Part shown: positions 23,318-36,969 of the stretch, piece by piece
Numbering within the stretch: position 1 is the stretch's first letter
How the letters are laid out: each line of letters starts with the position of its first letter
Origin: Tricholomella constricta
Taxonomy: Eukaryota > Basidiomycota > Agaricomycetes > Agaricales > Lyophyllaceae
Assembly: GCA_013368375.1 (NCBI GenBank)
Contig: JAACJP010000001.1
Location: 1,922,001 to 1,986,000 of the forward strand
Direction of reading: 5' to 3'
DNA length: 64,000 bases
The notes under the pieces: generated by a model
Database searches by the model: none
What the model was told of the DNA's origin: nothing
Seen by the model: the letters and a program-made list of their open reading frames with translations, nothing else
Program-made: the position numbers and the translations under genes

Positions 23318-23384
23318 GGTAGAGTACAGATATAATCCTATACAAGAGAATACAACCCGGCGGATGTAAAACAGCAGATCGCCT

Positions 23385-24947
23385 CTACTTGCGCTTCTTC
23401 CTCACCGCGTTGGGGTTCTTCTTTCCATAACCGATCTGCGGTAAATCCCCGTCCATCCCCCCAGATTTCATAGTTCTGCCCTTGCCGCCGGCACCAACAC
23501 TTATCATCTCGGGAATCCAATCGGGATCCATCCAGCTGCCGACACCTGTGGCGCCGTCAACACCCCGGCTAAGAATTCCCTTCAGCATCTTGGCTTCTTC
23601 ACGCTCTCGTTTGCCCTCTGCCTGCTTCTTGGCCCTCATATACTCCTGCTGATCCTCCCGCAGTATCAGGTTGGCACCAGCACCCGTCTTGGCAGAACCA
23701 GCTTTGGGCGCCGGGATCGAGTATTTCGTTCCCCGAATCCTATACTGGAAGTTTGGTTTGAGATGAACTTGCATCACCGGTGCATCACTGGATGCATCGG
23801 GCGCTGAGACAGTGACTGACGCCCGCAGAAGAGTCGGGTTTCCACATGAAGGGCAGAACTTTTTTGAGTTGTCTTTGCAGATCCTGCGTGGTGGAGCATC
23901 AGTAAGTTGCTTGCATTGCGTTGAATTCAACGCCATGAATGGACTCACTTAAAACACGCGTGACATCGCAAAACCCAACTTTTTACCCTCTCTATCCTCT
24001 TTCCCTCGACACCGACAAGATTGAGTCCCATCTGCAGCAGGACGTTTTGCATCGCAAAATCGGCAGTCATGCAGCCCGTGTCGATCGCCTCATCAGCTTT
24101 CCGCCGTCCCTTTACATTGGTATCGGGAAGAAGGTCGAGAGCTCGTGATTTGTGTAAGCTGACATTGCTGGGTGTTATCCATTCTCCTTCGCCGTCGTCA
24201 GAATCAGATGGGTCTTCGTATAGCAGCTCGGATGAAACTTGAGACGGTGGGTATTGGGTTGGCTCGGATGCAGCGGTGTCATCCTTTATCGGCTCGAGCT
24301 CTACGTCCAAAGGCTCCAACGCCTGTTCTTCTGGCTCGCCAGAGTTCTCTTCAGCTTCGACTGAAGATTCGCCTTCACCATCCTCTTGAGAATCTGGCTC
24401 GCCTTCTAGAGGTAGGTCTTCCAATATTGACGAGATCTCTTCCACGGCTGGTGTGTTTGGAGATCTCTCAGATTGCGCCGGCTACTGTCATATTCAGTCA
24501 GCCTTGTGAAATGTGACAGCATCGCACAGGGCTTGCCTCAATTGTATCGCTTTTTGTTTGCTTTGTCTTTTTCGCTTCCTCGTGCAATGCATAAGTTAAT
24601 GCGAGGACACATAGATCGGGATGTGATAGAACACTGTAATCTCCCGTTTTTTTCGCCCATTGAATCACTGAAGTACAGATCCGTCAATGCGCGAACGGCA
24701 ATGTATTTACCACTCGAAACGCACCATGTGCTATGCTTGCAGCATCTGGCGACTGAACCCTGACATTCACACCAGACATCAAGCCCAATTGCTCGAAATG
24801 ATCGCGCGCGCGTTTGTCCTTCAATTCAGCAAGGACTTGGGGAACGGTAAGGTAAGTTTCCGCCAGCCCTCTAAGGGGCGACAGTGAGAGAAGTGGGCCA
24901 GCATCTAGCACGAGGTTCTTGCAGCGGGAAGGTTGTGAAGTCGACAT
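23385..24947 (-). CDS. NOB1: 20S pre-rRNA endonuclease NOB1
   Basis: The N-terminal PIN domain starts MSTSQPSRCKNLVLDAGPLL, with the first catalytic-type aspartate in LVLDAGP, followed by YLTVPQVLAELKDKRARDHF. The middle is an acidic disordered region (EEISSILEDLPLEGEPDSQE onward) leading to CMTADFAMQNVLLQMGLNLV. A zinc ribbon is split by an intron, CHACFKICKD..KKFCPSCGNP, giving two CxxC pairs. The C-terminus contains the family blocks GTKYSIPAPKAG, LREDQQEYM, DPDWIPEM and a basic end with GYGKKNPNAVRKKRK. Nob1 cleaves site D to make mature 18S rRNA in cytoplasmic pre-40S particles. It is divergent from LEU2 and convergent with ARPC3. Confidence 0.93.
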
Positions 24948-24997
24948 GATATTGACTTGGAGCGAAGTGAAATCGCGATGCGATTTAAAAAAAGAGT

Positions 24998-25003
24998 CAC
25001 GTG
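24998..25003. promoter_or_regulatory. CACGTG E-box in NOB1/LEU2 divergent promoter
   Basis: The site reads TCACGTGA (24997-25004) in a 137-bp region between two start codons. I do not see a Leu3-type CCGG-N4-CCGG site in this interval. Confidence 0.4.
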
Positions 25004-25084
25004 AAGTCTCGATCTCTCGGCCGAGGCTGATCCCGAATCGATTTCATAGAAAGGCTGAGATGGACGCGTTCGTTTATTGTAAAC

Positions 25085-26422
<1,338 letters not shown>

Positions 26423-27570
26423 GGTGAGCAACCATCTCTGCCACGAACACAGACTGTATGATAGGGATTAGAAGTATTGTATTTGCAATGATCTAGTGAC
26501 AAAAGCTTCGCTTGTTGTACCTATGTGTAGATGTGGCTGTTACTAGCTCGCTAGTCACCTTTTTTGATTCGTCCCCATCCATGCTATCGACTCCCCAATC
26601 ATTTCCTAGTAATTGGCTTCTTACATGATAGCTCCCATGCTGGCAATCGAGGACGTCGACCTTCTTCCAGAATTGTTGGCATTTTGTTTCCACCTCCTGA
26701 AACTGTCTCTTTCTGGCAAGGTCTCTGTCTCCGTGCATGTGCATTTAGGTGACTCTCGATGGACACTGGTGCTTTGTACACAGTCGAGACACACGCTAGG
26801 CTGCTTTTTGACAATAGATCGAGAATACTGCGACCCCCACCAGCTGCTACGCAACGTTGGCAATTACCATGGTTTATGCTACGTCGATGTTGAACTTTCT
26901 CGAGGACCCATTGTTCGTCATATATGGCTGGCACTGTGACGCGGTGAACAGACCTGTATGACAGGTCGCGCAACAGATGCGTCTATGGCTTTGATCTCGA
27001 GCATGGTCGTCAGTGCGGTGATGCACCACAGAACTTTATATCACATCTAAGGCTGGCACTCCAGAAAGGATTTCTGATGGACTGAAATATGCTCTTAAAG
27101 ATGAGAGACACACCCGATTGGATGACCGCCCTGGTTACTATACGAAAATGATTTGAAACAAGGGCGTGATGGAGGGACGACGACAAATGTGTCGACTATA
27201 TATCCTTGATAAAACCTTGCGAAATATTCATATCAGCTTTACACGCTTCTGAATTCGGACACTGCGCCACATTGCAACAATTTCGAATCTTCAAACCCCT
27301 TCAACGCCGCCATGTGGAGATCGCGATTACTGGAAAAATGGCAAAACCGTTGAGCTGGTATTCCTGATATCTCTCTCGTTTTCCCTTCCAGACTTTATGC
27401 AGTCATTGGTATTCACACCTCCCAGTTGGGGATGAAGAACTCGCATCTGCCTGAAATAGGAAAGTCTAAAAAAAAAAGTTAAACGAAGTCCAAAATTTCA
27501 TATACCAAACTATCGTATGTAACGGTCAAAACGACGTGACCGTGAACCTACTGATTTTTGCCCAGTCGAC
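26423..27570. other. 1.1 kb gap between convergent LEU2 and GLC3
   Basis: Overlapping open frames of 60-125 codons occur at 26564-26973 on both strands, but none has a domain or good splice context. From 26980 to 27570 no frame is open for long. Part will be 3' UTR of the two convergent genes; I see nothing else I can name. Confidence 0.4.
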
Positions 27571-30102
27571 CTATTTAGAAAGAACCAGACCGGTTCTCGC
27601 AGGGATGTACACCTAAGAAGGATAAGTTACCGATAAGGGAAGGAAATTGGTCTACCCACCTGCAGCCAATTCTTCCGGTTGTTCCATTCCATCGGCGTCG
27701 TGATAAACTTCACGTTGAGCTTGACGTTATCGAAGCCTCCAAATCTCTGCTCGTCGCTGCTCAACACAATGCGATACTCTGCAGCCTCCTCGACACCAAC
27801 CCTATAGTCGGTAAAACTCTGGGTGGGGTTGAAATTGAAGATGAACAAGAGTCCGGCGCGTTCGTAAACGATAACCTTGTCGGCTTCGTTCTTTAGGGAG
27901 ACATAAGCCTGCATGGAAGCGAGTGGATTAGAATTCGGAGAATAATCCTTGCCATAAGCCTTTACTTGAGGTGATTCAAGCCAGCCAGTGTTTCCCGCCA
28001 GGTGATTCATGGCCCTGTCGAAGTTGTTGAGATAGCGGTAGCGAAGGAGCGAGTCGTCCACCACGTTCCATTGGCGACGAGCGTAGTGGAATGAATTCTG
28101 GTTTCCCTCTCGGGGAAAGTCGAGCCACTAGTAGGGAGTCATTAGAAGTATACTTGATGGAGACACGGCATATGACATGCTTCGGGGTGACCAAACTCGT
28201 TCCCTTCGAAATTCAAGTAGCCTTCACCACCCAAAGAGTGGGTCAAAAGACTGAAAGGAGGTTAAAAGAGGGTGATACAAGACATAGTGCGACATACCGG
28301 ATCATTTTATGGAGGGCTAATCCTCGGGAAATGACTGGGGTCATCTCCGTCATATCAGACATATTGGTGTCTTAAAGATGATAAAGATTATTAGCCAAGA
28401 ATGCAAGATACAGCCGACGACTTACACATCTCTTTATCCATGAGCCAGAATGCTAGCGTTTTGTCGCCAACCAGAGCTTGGTCGTGGCTCTCACAATAGG
28501 CAATGCTCTTTTCTCCGTATCGCCTGTTCGTCAAGGTGAAGACAATATTTCCAATATTCCATTCGTCGTCGGATTTGTGCTTGAGCAGCTTGATCCACAT
28601 GTCGGGAATGGCCATCGACAGTCGATAATCAAAGCCTACCCCTCCCTTGTCAACCGGTGCACCGAGAAGGGGCATTCCAGAAACGTCCTCCGCTATTGTA
28701 ATGGCGTTGGGGTAGAGGCTGTGAATGGCATCGTTCGCCTAAGAAAAGAGTCAGACATTATGAGGAAAAACAGAAGGCGTCGTAACTAACTAGCATGAGG
28801 TAAACAATCGCTTCTATGTCGGCGGCCTCTCCGAAGTACTCATGATAGCCTCCGGAGAAACCTGTCCCTATGCCGTGATGCTTATACATCATGCTCGTCA
28901 CTCCGTCGAACCTGAAGCCGTCGAACTGGAAGACATCCATGTAGAACCTCAGATTGCTCATGAGGAACCTCAGGACCTCGTGTTGGCTATAGTTGAAAAG
29001 GCGACTGTCCCAGAGCTCATGTCGTCCTTTGCTACCCTCGTGGAAGTAAAGATGGTCTGTGCCGTCGAACTCGTTAAGCCCGTCGAGGACGTTTTTGCAA
29101 GCGTGCGAGTGTACAATATCCAAAAGCACGGTCAGACCCATACCATGTGCCGTATCTATGAGTTCTTTGAGGTCTTCGGGGCTCCCGTAACGAGAACTCG
29201 CAGCAAAGAAGCTCGTCACTTGGTAGCCGAAGGCTGAAGTTCGGCGAAAGTCAATATTAACAAGCCTCAGGTTGTGAAATGTACATACATGCATAGTACG
29301 CGTGTTCCATAACCGCCATGAGCTGAATAACATTGTAGCCAAGGTCCTTGATGCGAGGCAGAATGTTACGCGTGAACTCGCTGTAAGTGCCCACTCTGGG
29401 TTCGGAGGTCGAGATCCCAACATGAGCCTCGTATATTCTAAGGTTGGTGGGTTTCGGAGGCCTTGGATTCTTAAACTTGTACGTTTCCGATTCAGGGGGA
29501 TTCCAAAAACGGGCATCGTACACGGGAGAGACACTGAGGTCCTGTGTGACGCGTTTAATCCAAGCAGGGAGGCGTTCGATACGTTGCCCGGTAGGGAGAA
29601 GCATTGAAATCTAAATTTGTGGTTGGTTTGGAGGTGAGAACAGCGTTATAACCTCCGCTGACCTTGATCTTAGAATCGTGAGGGATCGCAGAGACGCCGG
29701 GAGATGTAGGCAGTATAGTGATTTCCCAGACACCATAGTTATCCTTTTTCATGGGATGGGACGTCCTACTCCATTCGTCTTACAAGGAGAAAGTTAAACT
29801 ATGCATCCATGTCGTGTATCAGGCCTAAGATAAGGAGAATGATACTCACTGAAGTCGCCAATTAGGTTGGCCTCTGTCGCATTGGGAGCCCATTCTCTAT
29901 ACACGACCTGACCATCCTTCGCAACGTTGAAGCCAAACTTGAGATAGCCTTTCGTGAAACTGTCGTAACCTCCCTCAGACTGCTCGATAGTGTCCTTCCA
30001 TTTCCTGAACACATCATGTCGTTGGACTATGGCAGGAATATTAGGCTCCAGATACCCGTCCTGCTCCAGAACAGCTCTTGGGTCTAGGTGGGACGCAGGC
30101 AT
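27571..30102 (-). CDS. GLC3: 1,4-alpha-glucan (glycogen) branching enzyme
   Basis: The start [20 protein letters not shown] leads into a CBM48 region ([18 protein letters not shown]). Then come [20 protein letters not shown] and a GH13 catalytic barrel. Visible GH13 motifs are [13 protein letters not shown], the nucleophile region [15 protein letters not shown], the acid/base glutamate in [11 protein letters not shown], and the transition-state region [14 protein letters not shown]. The C-terminal beta domain includes [15 protein letters not shown] and [20 protein letters not shown], and a last small exon reached at [13 protein letters not shown]. Length is near 680-690 residues, normal for fungal Glc3. 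It forms alpha-1,6 branches in cytosolic glycogen. At least seven introns split it. Confidence 0.95.
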
Positions 30103-30211
30103 AACGAAACTTGGATATTAAAAGAGGTGGATGGTGGTGTGGAGATAAAATGCTCGCTCCCTTCAAACGTTCAAGGGATCCATTCATCCTAGATTAGACA
30201 TGACGTAATAC

Positions 30212-30217
30212 CACGTG
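30212..30217. promoter_or_regulatory. CACGTG E-box upstream of GLC3
   Basis: The palindrome lies 110 bp upstream of the GLC3 start codon on the minus strand. TF binding is inferred from the motif only. Confidence 0.35.
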
Positions 30218-30576
30218 GGGTCGCGGTTAGATAGTAATAGTAATACGTCGCTTATCACGTCCTACTCCTCCTACTAGTCGCCGCCGAGTAAGTCAGGGTC
30301 ACGAAGAAAATTGTTGCAGGCGGTTTCTTAGATCTTTGAGATCGACCTCTGTATCACAAGTAGCATGCGCGAAATCATTCACAGAATTCGGTACGTCGAA
30401 AGCTGCAAGGTCACCATCAACAGCGCTTGTCCTGGCTTAAACTGTGCTAAACCTTCACTGCGATATGCATTGGTGGGTAAGCTGGGGTCGATGCTAACCT
30501 GCGTGTTGACTGGAGAAAGCGCAGAAAAGGCGAATTCAATAGGCACGTTTTCCACGATTTTTGAGCAAGACAAGTC

Positions 30577-30760
30577 ATGGAGATCTTCTCACTAGGAAAA
30601 GGATACCAACTAACTGTGCCTAAATCGAGCGACGCCTTTGGATTTATCGATTTCAAGGGTGAGTCCTTATTTATTGACTCCTAATGCGGAAGGAGTGGCA
30701 ATGAACGCGAAACTTTCAGGTTTCTCGCGAGAAACAGGTCCACAGATAAAGAAGAAGTAG
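30577..30760 (+). CDS. Possible small spliced protein, about 41 residues
   Basis: An ATG at 30577 opens MEIFSLGKGYQLTVPKSSDA then FGFIDFK. A textbook small intron follows: GTGAGT donor, an internal CTAAT branch-like site and a CAG acceptor, 60 bases. The second exon reads GFSRETGPQIKKK and ends with TAG at 30758-30760. The frame is preserved across the splice. No family is recognised and there is an in-frame stop just upstream of the ATG. It may be the 3' part of a longer spliced gene starting near 30365, or chance. A minus-strand open frame at 30379-30573 competes with any upstream extension. Confidence 0.25.
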
Positions 30761-30878
30761 TATTAGGGTTACAGCGACTGGTGTGGAGTGTTGAGATAAG
30801 GGGTTCTAGGAGATGGAATAACTATGTCATCCTCTCATAATCTGCTCCTTTGACAAGGTGTCAGATACTCACCATTCA

Positions 30879-32322
30879 TCAGGAAGTGGGTAACTCAGGC
30901 CGAGGAATCGTTGGCATGAACGACCGTCTGTTAAAACATGCTCAGCGGACACAATAAGAGTGGCATTGATCTCACCGATTCAGCACGAGTCCTTTCAAAG
31001 CTCGAATTTCTCTCCTGAACTCGTCTTCAGCTGGCCCCAATGAACCGCCACTGCCAAGGAATCCTGCAGCACTTGATGGTGGGCGGTAAGGCATGTAAAC
31101 TTGAGTGCTTATGTAGCCAGTAAATTCAGCGAGAGCTTGAAGGGTGTGTTGACGAGAGTTGTGTTGCGGAGCAGAGCTCTTCGGAAGGGATCTCGACAGC
31201 GCATTCATAGACTCTGATACCGGAGAAGGTTCTGCAGGTTCAGGTGCAGCATACGTCCATCGCGTAGGTTTCTGGTCTTCGAAGTTTTCTGCATTTGATG
31301 TCGGAAGGGACGGTGTTCCGATGAAGAGGGGGCATGTCGAGAGTGTTTCCCATAATTTTTGCTATAAAACAGTATAAATCTGACCGCAGAATAAATAAAA
31401 TTCCAGGGATCTCTCACCTCGTATTTAAGCCCATCCTCCGACGCCAACCATGGAACCTGACCTTCCAGGTATTGGAACAATTCCTCTGTCGTGGGCTTTG
31501 AAAGGTCGCCTTCTTTCCCTTCGCCAAAGCTTTCGAGTCCACATCGAATCAACGTGACAGGAGGGATATTTTCCATGTCAGCAGCCTTGTCACCAATTTC
31601 CTTGAGCATATCGACGACAGAATGGCATGCCTGGTATCGCGCAGGCTCCTTGAATGGCTCTGGTCGAGGAAGCACGGAATATGATTCTTTTTGCGATTCT
31701 TTCAACGATGTAAGGGATTCGTTCAGCCGTCGCAAGAGGGAGAGATGGTGTGACTTGATGGAGCGCCGTGCCAAGGTTGTTTGGGTGATACGAGGCAGAA
31801 GGAAGCGCTAAATTTGATTATTAGCAGAGTATTGTAGGAATGAGAAGAGCACGAACATAGTAAATGAAGATCAGGGCTGCAGACCCCCCTGCGATCCACG
31901 AAAAAAGACGAATGAGGCCCAGCAAAAGAGTGGGTAAATTTGACGGAGGCTGCTGCGGATATGTACGGGGAGGCACCAGAGGTCTTTGAAGGGGCTAAGT
32001 GTGGGCGTGAGGATAAAGTTCATGGCCGAAAAAGCCCAATGCTCACCAGCTCACGCAAAAGGCCATCAATCTCCATCTCATTGAGACCTTTCTCAGCAAG
32101 GAAGCTCCGCTTTGCCAAAGTGTCCTGGTGCAGTATTTGTGGTGACTGAAGGAAGACTCGAGCACGCGACAGAAGTTCAGAACGGTCAGAAACAACTGCC
32201 GTAGGTGGAGGCGTAGTCAACGTATCCTGCCTGCCTTCGGGAGTCAGGGGTTGAACCTCTGCGGGAGGGTTCGAAGATGGACGACTCGCAGGTGAGATCT
32301 CAATAGATTTCTCTTCGGCCAT
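30879..32322 (-). CDS. PEX14: Peroxisomal membrane docking protein peroxin-14
   Basis: Residues about 45-95 form the Pex14 N-terminal domain that binds Pex5: SRARVFLQSPQI, LAKRSFLAEKGLNEMEIDGL. A Pro/Ser linker precedes a hydrophobic segment (FSWIAGGSAALIFIYYRFLL). A coiled-coil-prone region follows (ARRSIKSHHLSLLRRLNESL, TSLKESQKESYSVLP), then a helical region. The C-terminal part includes YMPYRPPSSAAGFL and EFRREIRALKGLVLNRRSFM, where the final exon (ending RPELPTS) is joined across an intron; without that splice the protein would stop at LNR. Pex14 is part of the matrix-protein import pore. It is divergent from a secreted M24 peptidase. Confidence 0.88.
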
Positions 32323-32420
32323 GATTGACAGTCCTGTGTTTGGATCTCGACGCTGGATTCGGGATGGGGAAGGAATTCGAAGACACGAATGAGAAATTCA
32401 CGCGCCAACGACGCGTTGCC

Positions 32421-32432
32421 GGTCACGTGACC
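32421..32432. promoter_or_regulatory. 12-base palindrome with CACGTG, PEX14/M24 promoter
   Basis: GGTCACGTGACC is a perfect 12-base palindrome, 98 bp from the PEX14 start and 125 bp from the M24 start. It resembles a bHLH (Cbf1/Pho4-like) site. Confidence 0.45.
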
Positions 32433-32557
32433 TGAAAATATGCAGGTGTCCGGTGACTCCGGTCCGGCATGTCCCTCGTTCGACTACAATTGCGAAGATG
32501 GCATTATTTTCACACCAGCGTCTACCCTATAGCTAAAGGCAACCAGTCATAATTTCC

Positions 32558-34095
32558 ATGAATTTCACAGGCTCAGCTGTCTTTACGATGAAGGCTGCAA
32601 TCATTCTTTTGGTTGCCCTTCGGTCTGGTGTTTTGAGTGCTGCTCAACTCCATCCAAGCGAACCTGCTAAGTACCAGAAACTCCCATCGTTACGTCAATC
32701 TGCGCGAATCCAAAATGGCTGGAAGAACGAACGAATAGCACGGATTCCGTCGCTGCTGAGGAAATATAACATCGATGCGTGGCTGGTTAGTACTACCATC
32801 CTGCAAATGTTCAGCATCAGATAATTAAGGTCAGTATTTAGATGAGCCAAAGAGAGCATGCCGAAGACACCATCTGGTGGTCAATTAAGAACGCTACAGA
32901 CTATGGCGCACATCGACGAACCGTAGTCCTCTTCCATACCAACACGTATCCGTTGAGGGGCCAGCCCAACCCTATGCTCTGGATCGATAATACGGGCGAT
33001 GTCTGGCCAGAGCTGCAGAAAACTCTCGAAGCTTACAACCCTCGGCGAATCGCTTTGAATGTCGATCGTGACATTGCCTTCGGCGGTGGACTTCACGTCG
33101 GGGAACTCGCTGTCCTCGAGGAGCAGCTCGGTGAACGATGGATGGCTAGGACGGTGAATGAACCACTTTTATCAATTGAATACGTCGCGACCAGAGTGGA
33201 GGGGCAATTGAACTATTATCGCAAGCTGCAGGATATCGTCTGGGCCATGCTTGAAGAGGGTTTCTCTCATCAAGTCATCGAACCGGGTAAAACAACGACT
33301 GAGGTAGACGATTAGTTTCGCCCTACCAGCATTTATATCTGAAGTGTAGAGCAGGATTTAGAATGGTGGTTTCGCGAAAAGATGCAAACACTCAATGTGA
33401 CGACTTGGAACCAGCCCCGGATATCCGTCATTGACGAGGATTCCTTCCCTGGATGGAAGGGTACCTTCGACACCATCGAGGAAGGAGACCTCCTTCATAT
33501 CGACTTTGGCATTACGGCAATGGGTTTGAACACAGACACGCAACACATGGCATACGTCCTCCGCACAAATGGACCAAACCCAGAAAGCGACGCACCCCAG
33601 AGCTTGAAAGACGGTATGAAGAAAAGTAACAGGATGCAAGATATCGTATTGGAAAATATGCGTGCGGGTCTCAAGGGGAATGAAGTCCTTCGCAAGTGCC
33701 TGGACCAAATGAAGTCCGAAGGTATAGAAGGTCAGATTTTCTCGCACCCCATCGGTGACTGGGGCCACGACGCTGGGGCGGTCATGGGTAGGTAGCCCTC
33801 ACTTTGGTAGCGGGCTATCTGTGATAACGTTTTGACCGAAGGTTTCACCAATCTTCCTGCATACGTTCCGATTATCGGAGAATTGCCGATTCTGCCCAAT
33901 ACGTACTACAGCATCGAACTCTACGCCTACCATTTCGTCCCGGAGAGGAACCAAACACTCAGGTTCCGACAGGAAGACAATGCTTACTGGGTAGCAGATA
34001 CCGGCACTTGGGAGTTCGTTCGGGGACGGCAGGAGAGGTATCATTTAGTCGACGCCAGGAAACGAACAGGAATGATATTCTCAGTACAGGCATGA
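32558..34095 (+). CDS. Secreted M24-family peptidase (creatinase/Xaa-Pro type)
   Basis: A hydrophobic N-terminus (MKAAIILLVALRSGVLSAAQ, or starting ten residues earlier at 32558) looks like a signal peptide. The creatinase N-domain includes WKNERIARIPSLLRKYNIDA and MSQREHAEDTIWWS. The pita-bread catalytic domain carries LLHIDFGITAMGLNTDTQHM, in which two aspartates are placed for metal binding, then SHPIGDWGHDAGAVMGF, YYSIELYAYHF and FRQEDNAYWV. A more usual M24 peptidase has an HGxG-type histidine region and a final glutamate pair; here these positions are divergent, so activity is uncertain. It probably acts outside the cell or in the secretory path. The last exons end GMIFSVQA. Confidence 0.8.
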
Positions 34096-34288
34096 GCTGA
34101 AATAAAAATCCCATTCACCGGTGAGGTGCAACAAAGAAATCCAATGAGAAATACGAAGTTGGTAGGGTATGCCTTAATAGGGCCGGAGACCTAGGCGTCG
34201 AAGTCCACTATCGAAGCGCACACATATAATTATCAATGAAGAGGCGGGCGAGACTGAACGAAATAAATAGGTGACGGTGCCTGGCACA

Positions 34289-36590
34289 CTAAAACATGTT
34301 TGCAAGCTTGCTTGCGGCTTCTCTCGCGTCCAGGCGTGGCCTGGTTGGCTGGACACGGACAGAGTTGGACATGTGTTGAGGTTTGATGTGTCCCAGAGGG
34401 TCAAAGCCGCTGCCGTGCGATGCTTGACCGTTCATGAGACGAGAAGAGCCGACATGGAGGGGAGAAGTCGTAGCGGGCCGGCGGAGAGGATCAGCGTTGA
34501 GAGGATCATTCGGCCCCGGACGTCCGTCAAATGTCGATGAAGATGATGCGGGCGGCGGCGGAGAATGGGGAGCTTGGGTAGGCTTGATGAACATCGACTT
34601 CGTTCCATCGACAAAGCGGCCGCCTAGCGGGGGTTCATCGAGGGGTGGCTTTGCGAAGACGATATGGCTTGAGGCAGGAGAAGACGGGCCTGCGCCCGGG
34701 CTTTGCGGCGGAATTCCAGGCCTAAAGGATGTATAGCCCTGGGGAGGGGAGAAAGGCGCTCGCTGAGAGTACATCGTTTGAGTGGAAGAAGCTGACAAGG
34801 GCTCATTCCTTGGCAGGGAAGGCTGTGTGGGAGATAGAGGCCCTTGAGGTGTGAAACCTTGAGGTGGTGGCCCCTGTGATGGATAACTCTGCATGGGTGG
34901 ACGCTGCGGAGGAGGGCCCGAATGGTGGGCTGAATGAGGTGGGTTGTATAAATTGGAAGAACGCTGGAAACCGTTTAGCGGAGGTGCGGGGTGGGAGGGA
35001 ATAGGAAGGTTTTCGTGATAATCCTCCAGCGGAGGAATGACCGTGGGCTTGGGCACGCCGTTAGGAGCAGGAGCAACCTTCTTCGCGGCATTGCTGACAT
35101 CGACTCGCAGAGCCTCCAGCTCTCGGAGGAGTTGTCGTTCATACATAATGGAAGACCGCGCATGTTCGATCAAAGCAGTCGTGATGTCGTCGTTTGCGTA
35201 GCGATTATGGGTCTGAAGAGCTTTATGCAAGTTCTGCGAGATTCCTTCTGCGCGCTTTGCAAGTACTTGTTCGTACTTGTTGGCCTAATGAACGTGTTTG
35301 AGGTTGATACCATATTGTGACGGAGACGAAACTAACCTCTTCCATATCTTCCAGTGCCTCATCCACCCGATCGGGCCGAATGTTGGAGCTAGCCTTTAGT
35401 CGCTCGATTTGCCTGCGCTTTGAAATTGTGGTCTTCACCGCTGCCTGATACTCCTCGAGGACTCCGGTACGCATTAGCAACGTCTCCTTAGCAGACCGCG
35501 CATTCATCCCTTGGTACCCCAACGAGTCCCCAACGACAACACATTCACTTATCGCCTGCGCATGGCCCAGGTCAGCTAGGCTGTGCCATGTGCGTCCAAT
35601 CTTCCTGAACGCATTTCCCAACGGAGGATGAGCTTCAGTCGTCGCGACGTTGATTAATTTGTTTCCCATGTCAGTATGAGTAGCTGCGAGAGCTGTACGA
35701 AAAATGAAGTCAATAAAGAAGCTACAGCTAGAGGACCCCCCCCAAAAAAATACCAACATTTCCGGGCAAGGGCAAGCTTGTCAACAGCTTTCGCAGTATC
35801 GAAAAATTGGCCTTCCAGCTTCGTAAGCTCAAATCGAGCTCGCTGAAGTTCTTCGTCCTCATCAGGCACGCCTCTTCTCATAAGACCAAAACCGGAAGAC
35901 GTCTTGCGCCGAGGGCGGGGAGTTGGCTGGTAGCCAAAGTCATTCTCAATGAACGAGCGAAGGTCCTCGTCATACAGCAGAATGGGGTCTTCACAAACCC
36001 GAGTGATCCATCGCTGCAGCATAATCTTGACGAGACGATCATCTTCCTCATCTGTTGGGGCAGACGTTTGAGCTAGGGGAAGTGCTGGAATGATAGTCTG
36101 AGGGTTGCTATGAATGAGAGCCTCGTAGAACTGCTGAAATTCGAGGTATGAGCGCGACACGTTGCGGTAGGTGGTGCCTGTGAAGTTCGAAAGGTTGGTC
36201 TTGCGCCTCGTCAGCCGGGAAATAGACTATCACTATCATGACCGCCGGACTGACCTGAGCATCTAGCTTCACCAGAATGTCCCTTCTGTTCCTATCTAGT
36301 CCGGTTATTCTTACTCTGAGATATGGATCTGGCTTCTCAAACTTAGTTCCATTGGAACCGACCGTGTCTCTTGGAGAAATGAGTCCAGCGTCGGGTTGGC
36401 CATAGATCTGGGGCTCCTTCCCATACAGACCTGGAGTCGGACCCTTGTCAGGCGTCTGTGGAACCGGGGTAGAGGCCCGCCTGAGGTTAGGTATTGGGGA
36501 ATTGGGGGGGTGAGGGGTTGTGGGCCAGGGTGGCGTTTCGTCGCTCCCGTCAGCGAATATTGAAGCAGTCGAATTCAGAGGGTCATACAT
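34289..36590 (-). CDS. VPS17: Retromer sorting nexin VPS17 (PX-BAR)
   Basis: The start MYDPLNSTASIFADGSDETP opens a disordered stretch. The PX domain begins PYLRVRITGLDRNRRDILVK and continues through TTYRNVSRSYLEFQQFYEAL, LIHSNPQTIIPALPLAQT, EDDRLVKIMLQRWITRV and LRSFIENDFGYQP. The BAR helices follow: RARFELTKLEGQFFDTAKAV, HPPLGNAFRKIGRTWHSLAD, TISKRRQIERLKASSNIRPD, NKYEQVLAKRAEGISQNLHK and MYERQLLRELEALRVDV. A long Pro/Ser/Gly-rich tail ends ASKLANMF. In yeast Vps17 pairs with Vps5 to bend endosomal membranes for cargo retrieval to the Golgi. The Pro-rich tail is longer than in yeast Vps17, as often in basidiomycetes. Confidence 0.88.
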
Positions 36591-36652
36591 GACAACCAGC
36601 GGATGAAGGCGAGGAGAGCGAAAGAGGAGGCAGTCAAGTTTGAAGCCTTGGA

Positions 36653-36676
36653 GTTGAAGTTGAAGTTGAAGTTGAG
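36653..36676. repeat. Short GTTGAA hexamer repeat in VPS17 5' region
   Basis: Three perfect GTTGAA units and a fourth GTTGAG lie just upstream of the VPS17 start codon, probably in the 5' UTR. Confidence 0.7.
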
Positions 36677-36969
36677 GCAATAATGAGCGCAATGCGCACT
36701 GGGCTTGCCTGGTCCCAATGGGTTTACGTAATATTTTATTTTGGGTAGCCGATTTCCAGGTGATGGTACAGATTTGCAGAGAAGTCCAGGTGTCATAATA
36801 CGGGTATCGACGTACGCTAAAAAGCAGCTGTGGCTCAAGAGTAAGGCGGGAAACGATCATGCGATATAAAAACAATCGGCCAAGGCAGAAAAATGTCCTT
36901 TCGCTGTGGAGTAAAGACAGGCAGCAAAGTAAATGATCAATAGACTCTGCGAAGGGAGTGTTGGGTGTC

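Noticed and set aside
26564..26973. Overlapping frames of 60-125 codons as genes
   Set aside because: They overlap on both strands, have no domain and no supporting splice pattern.
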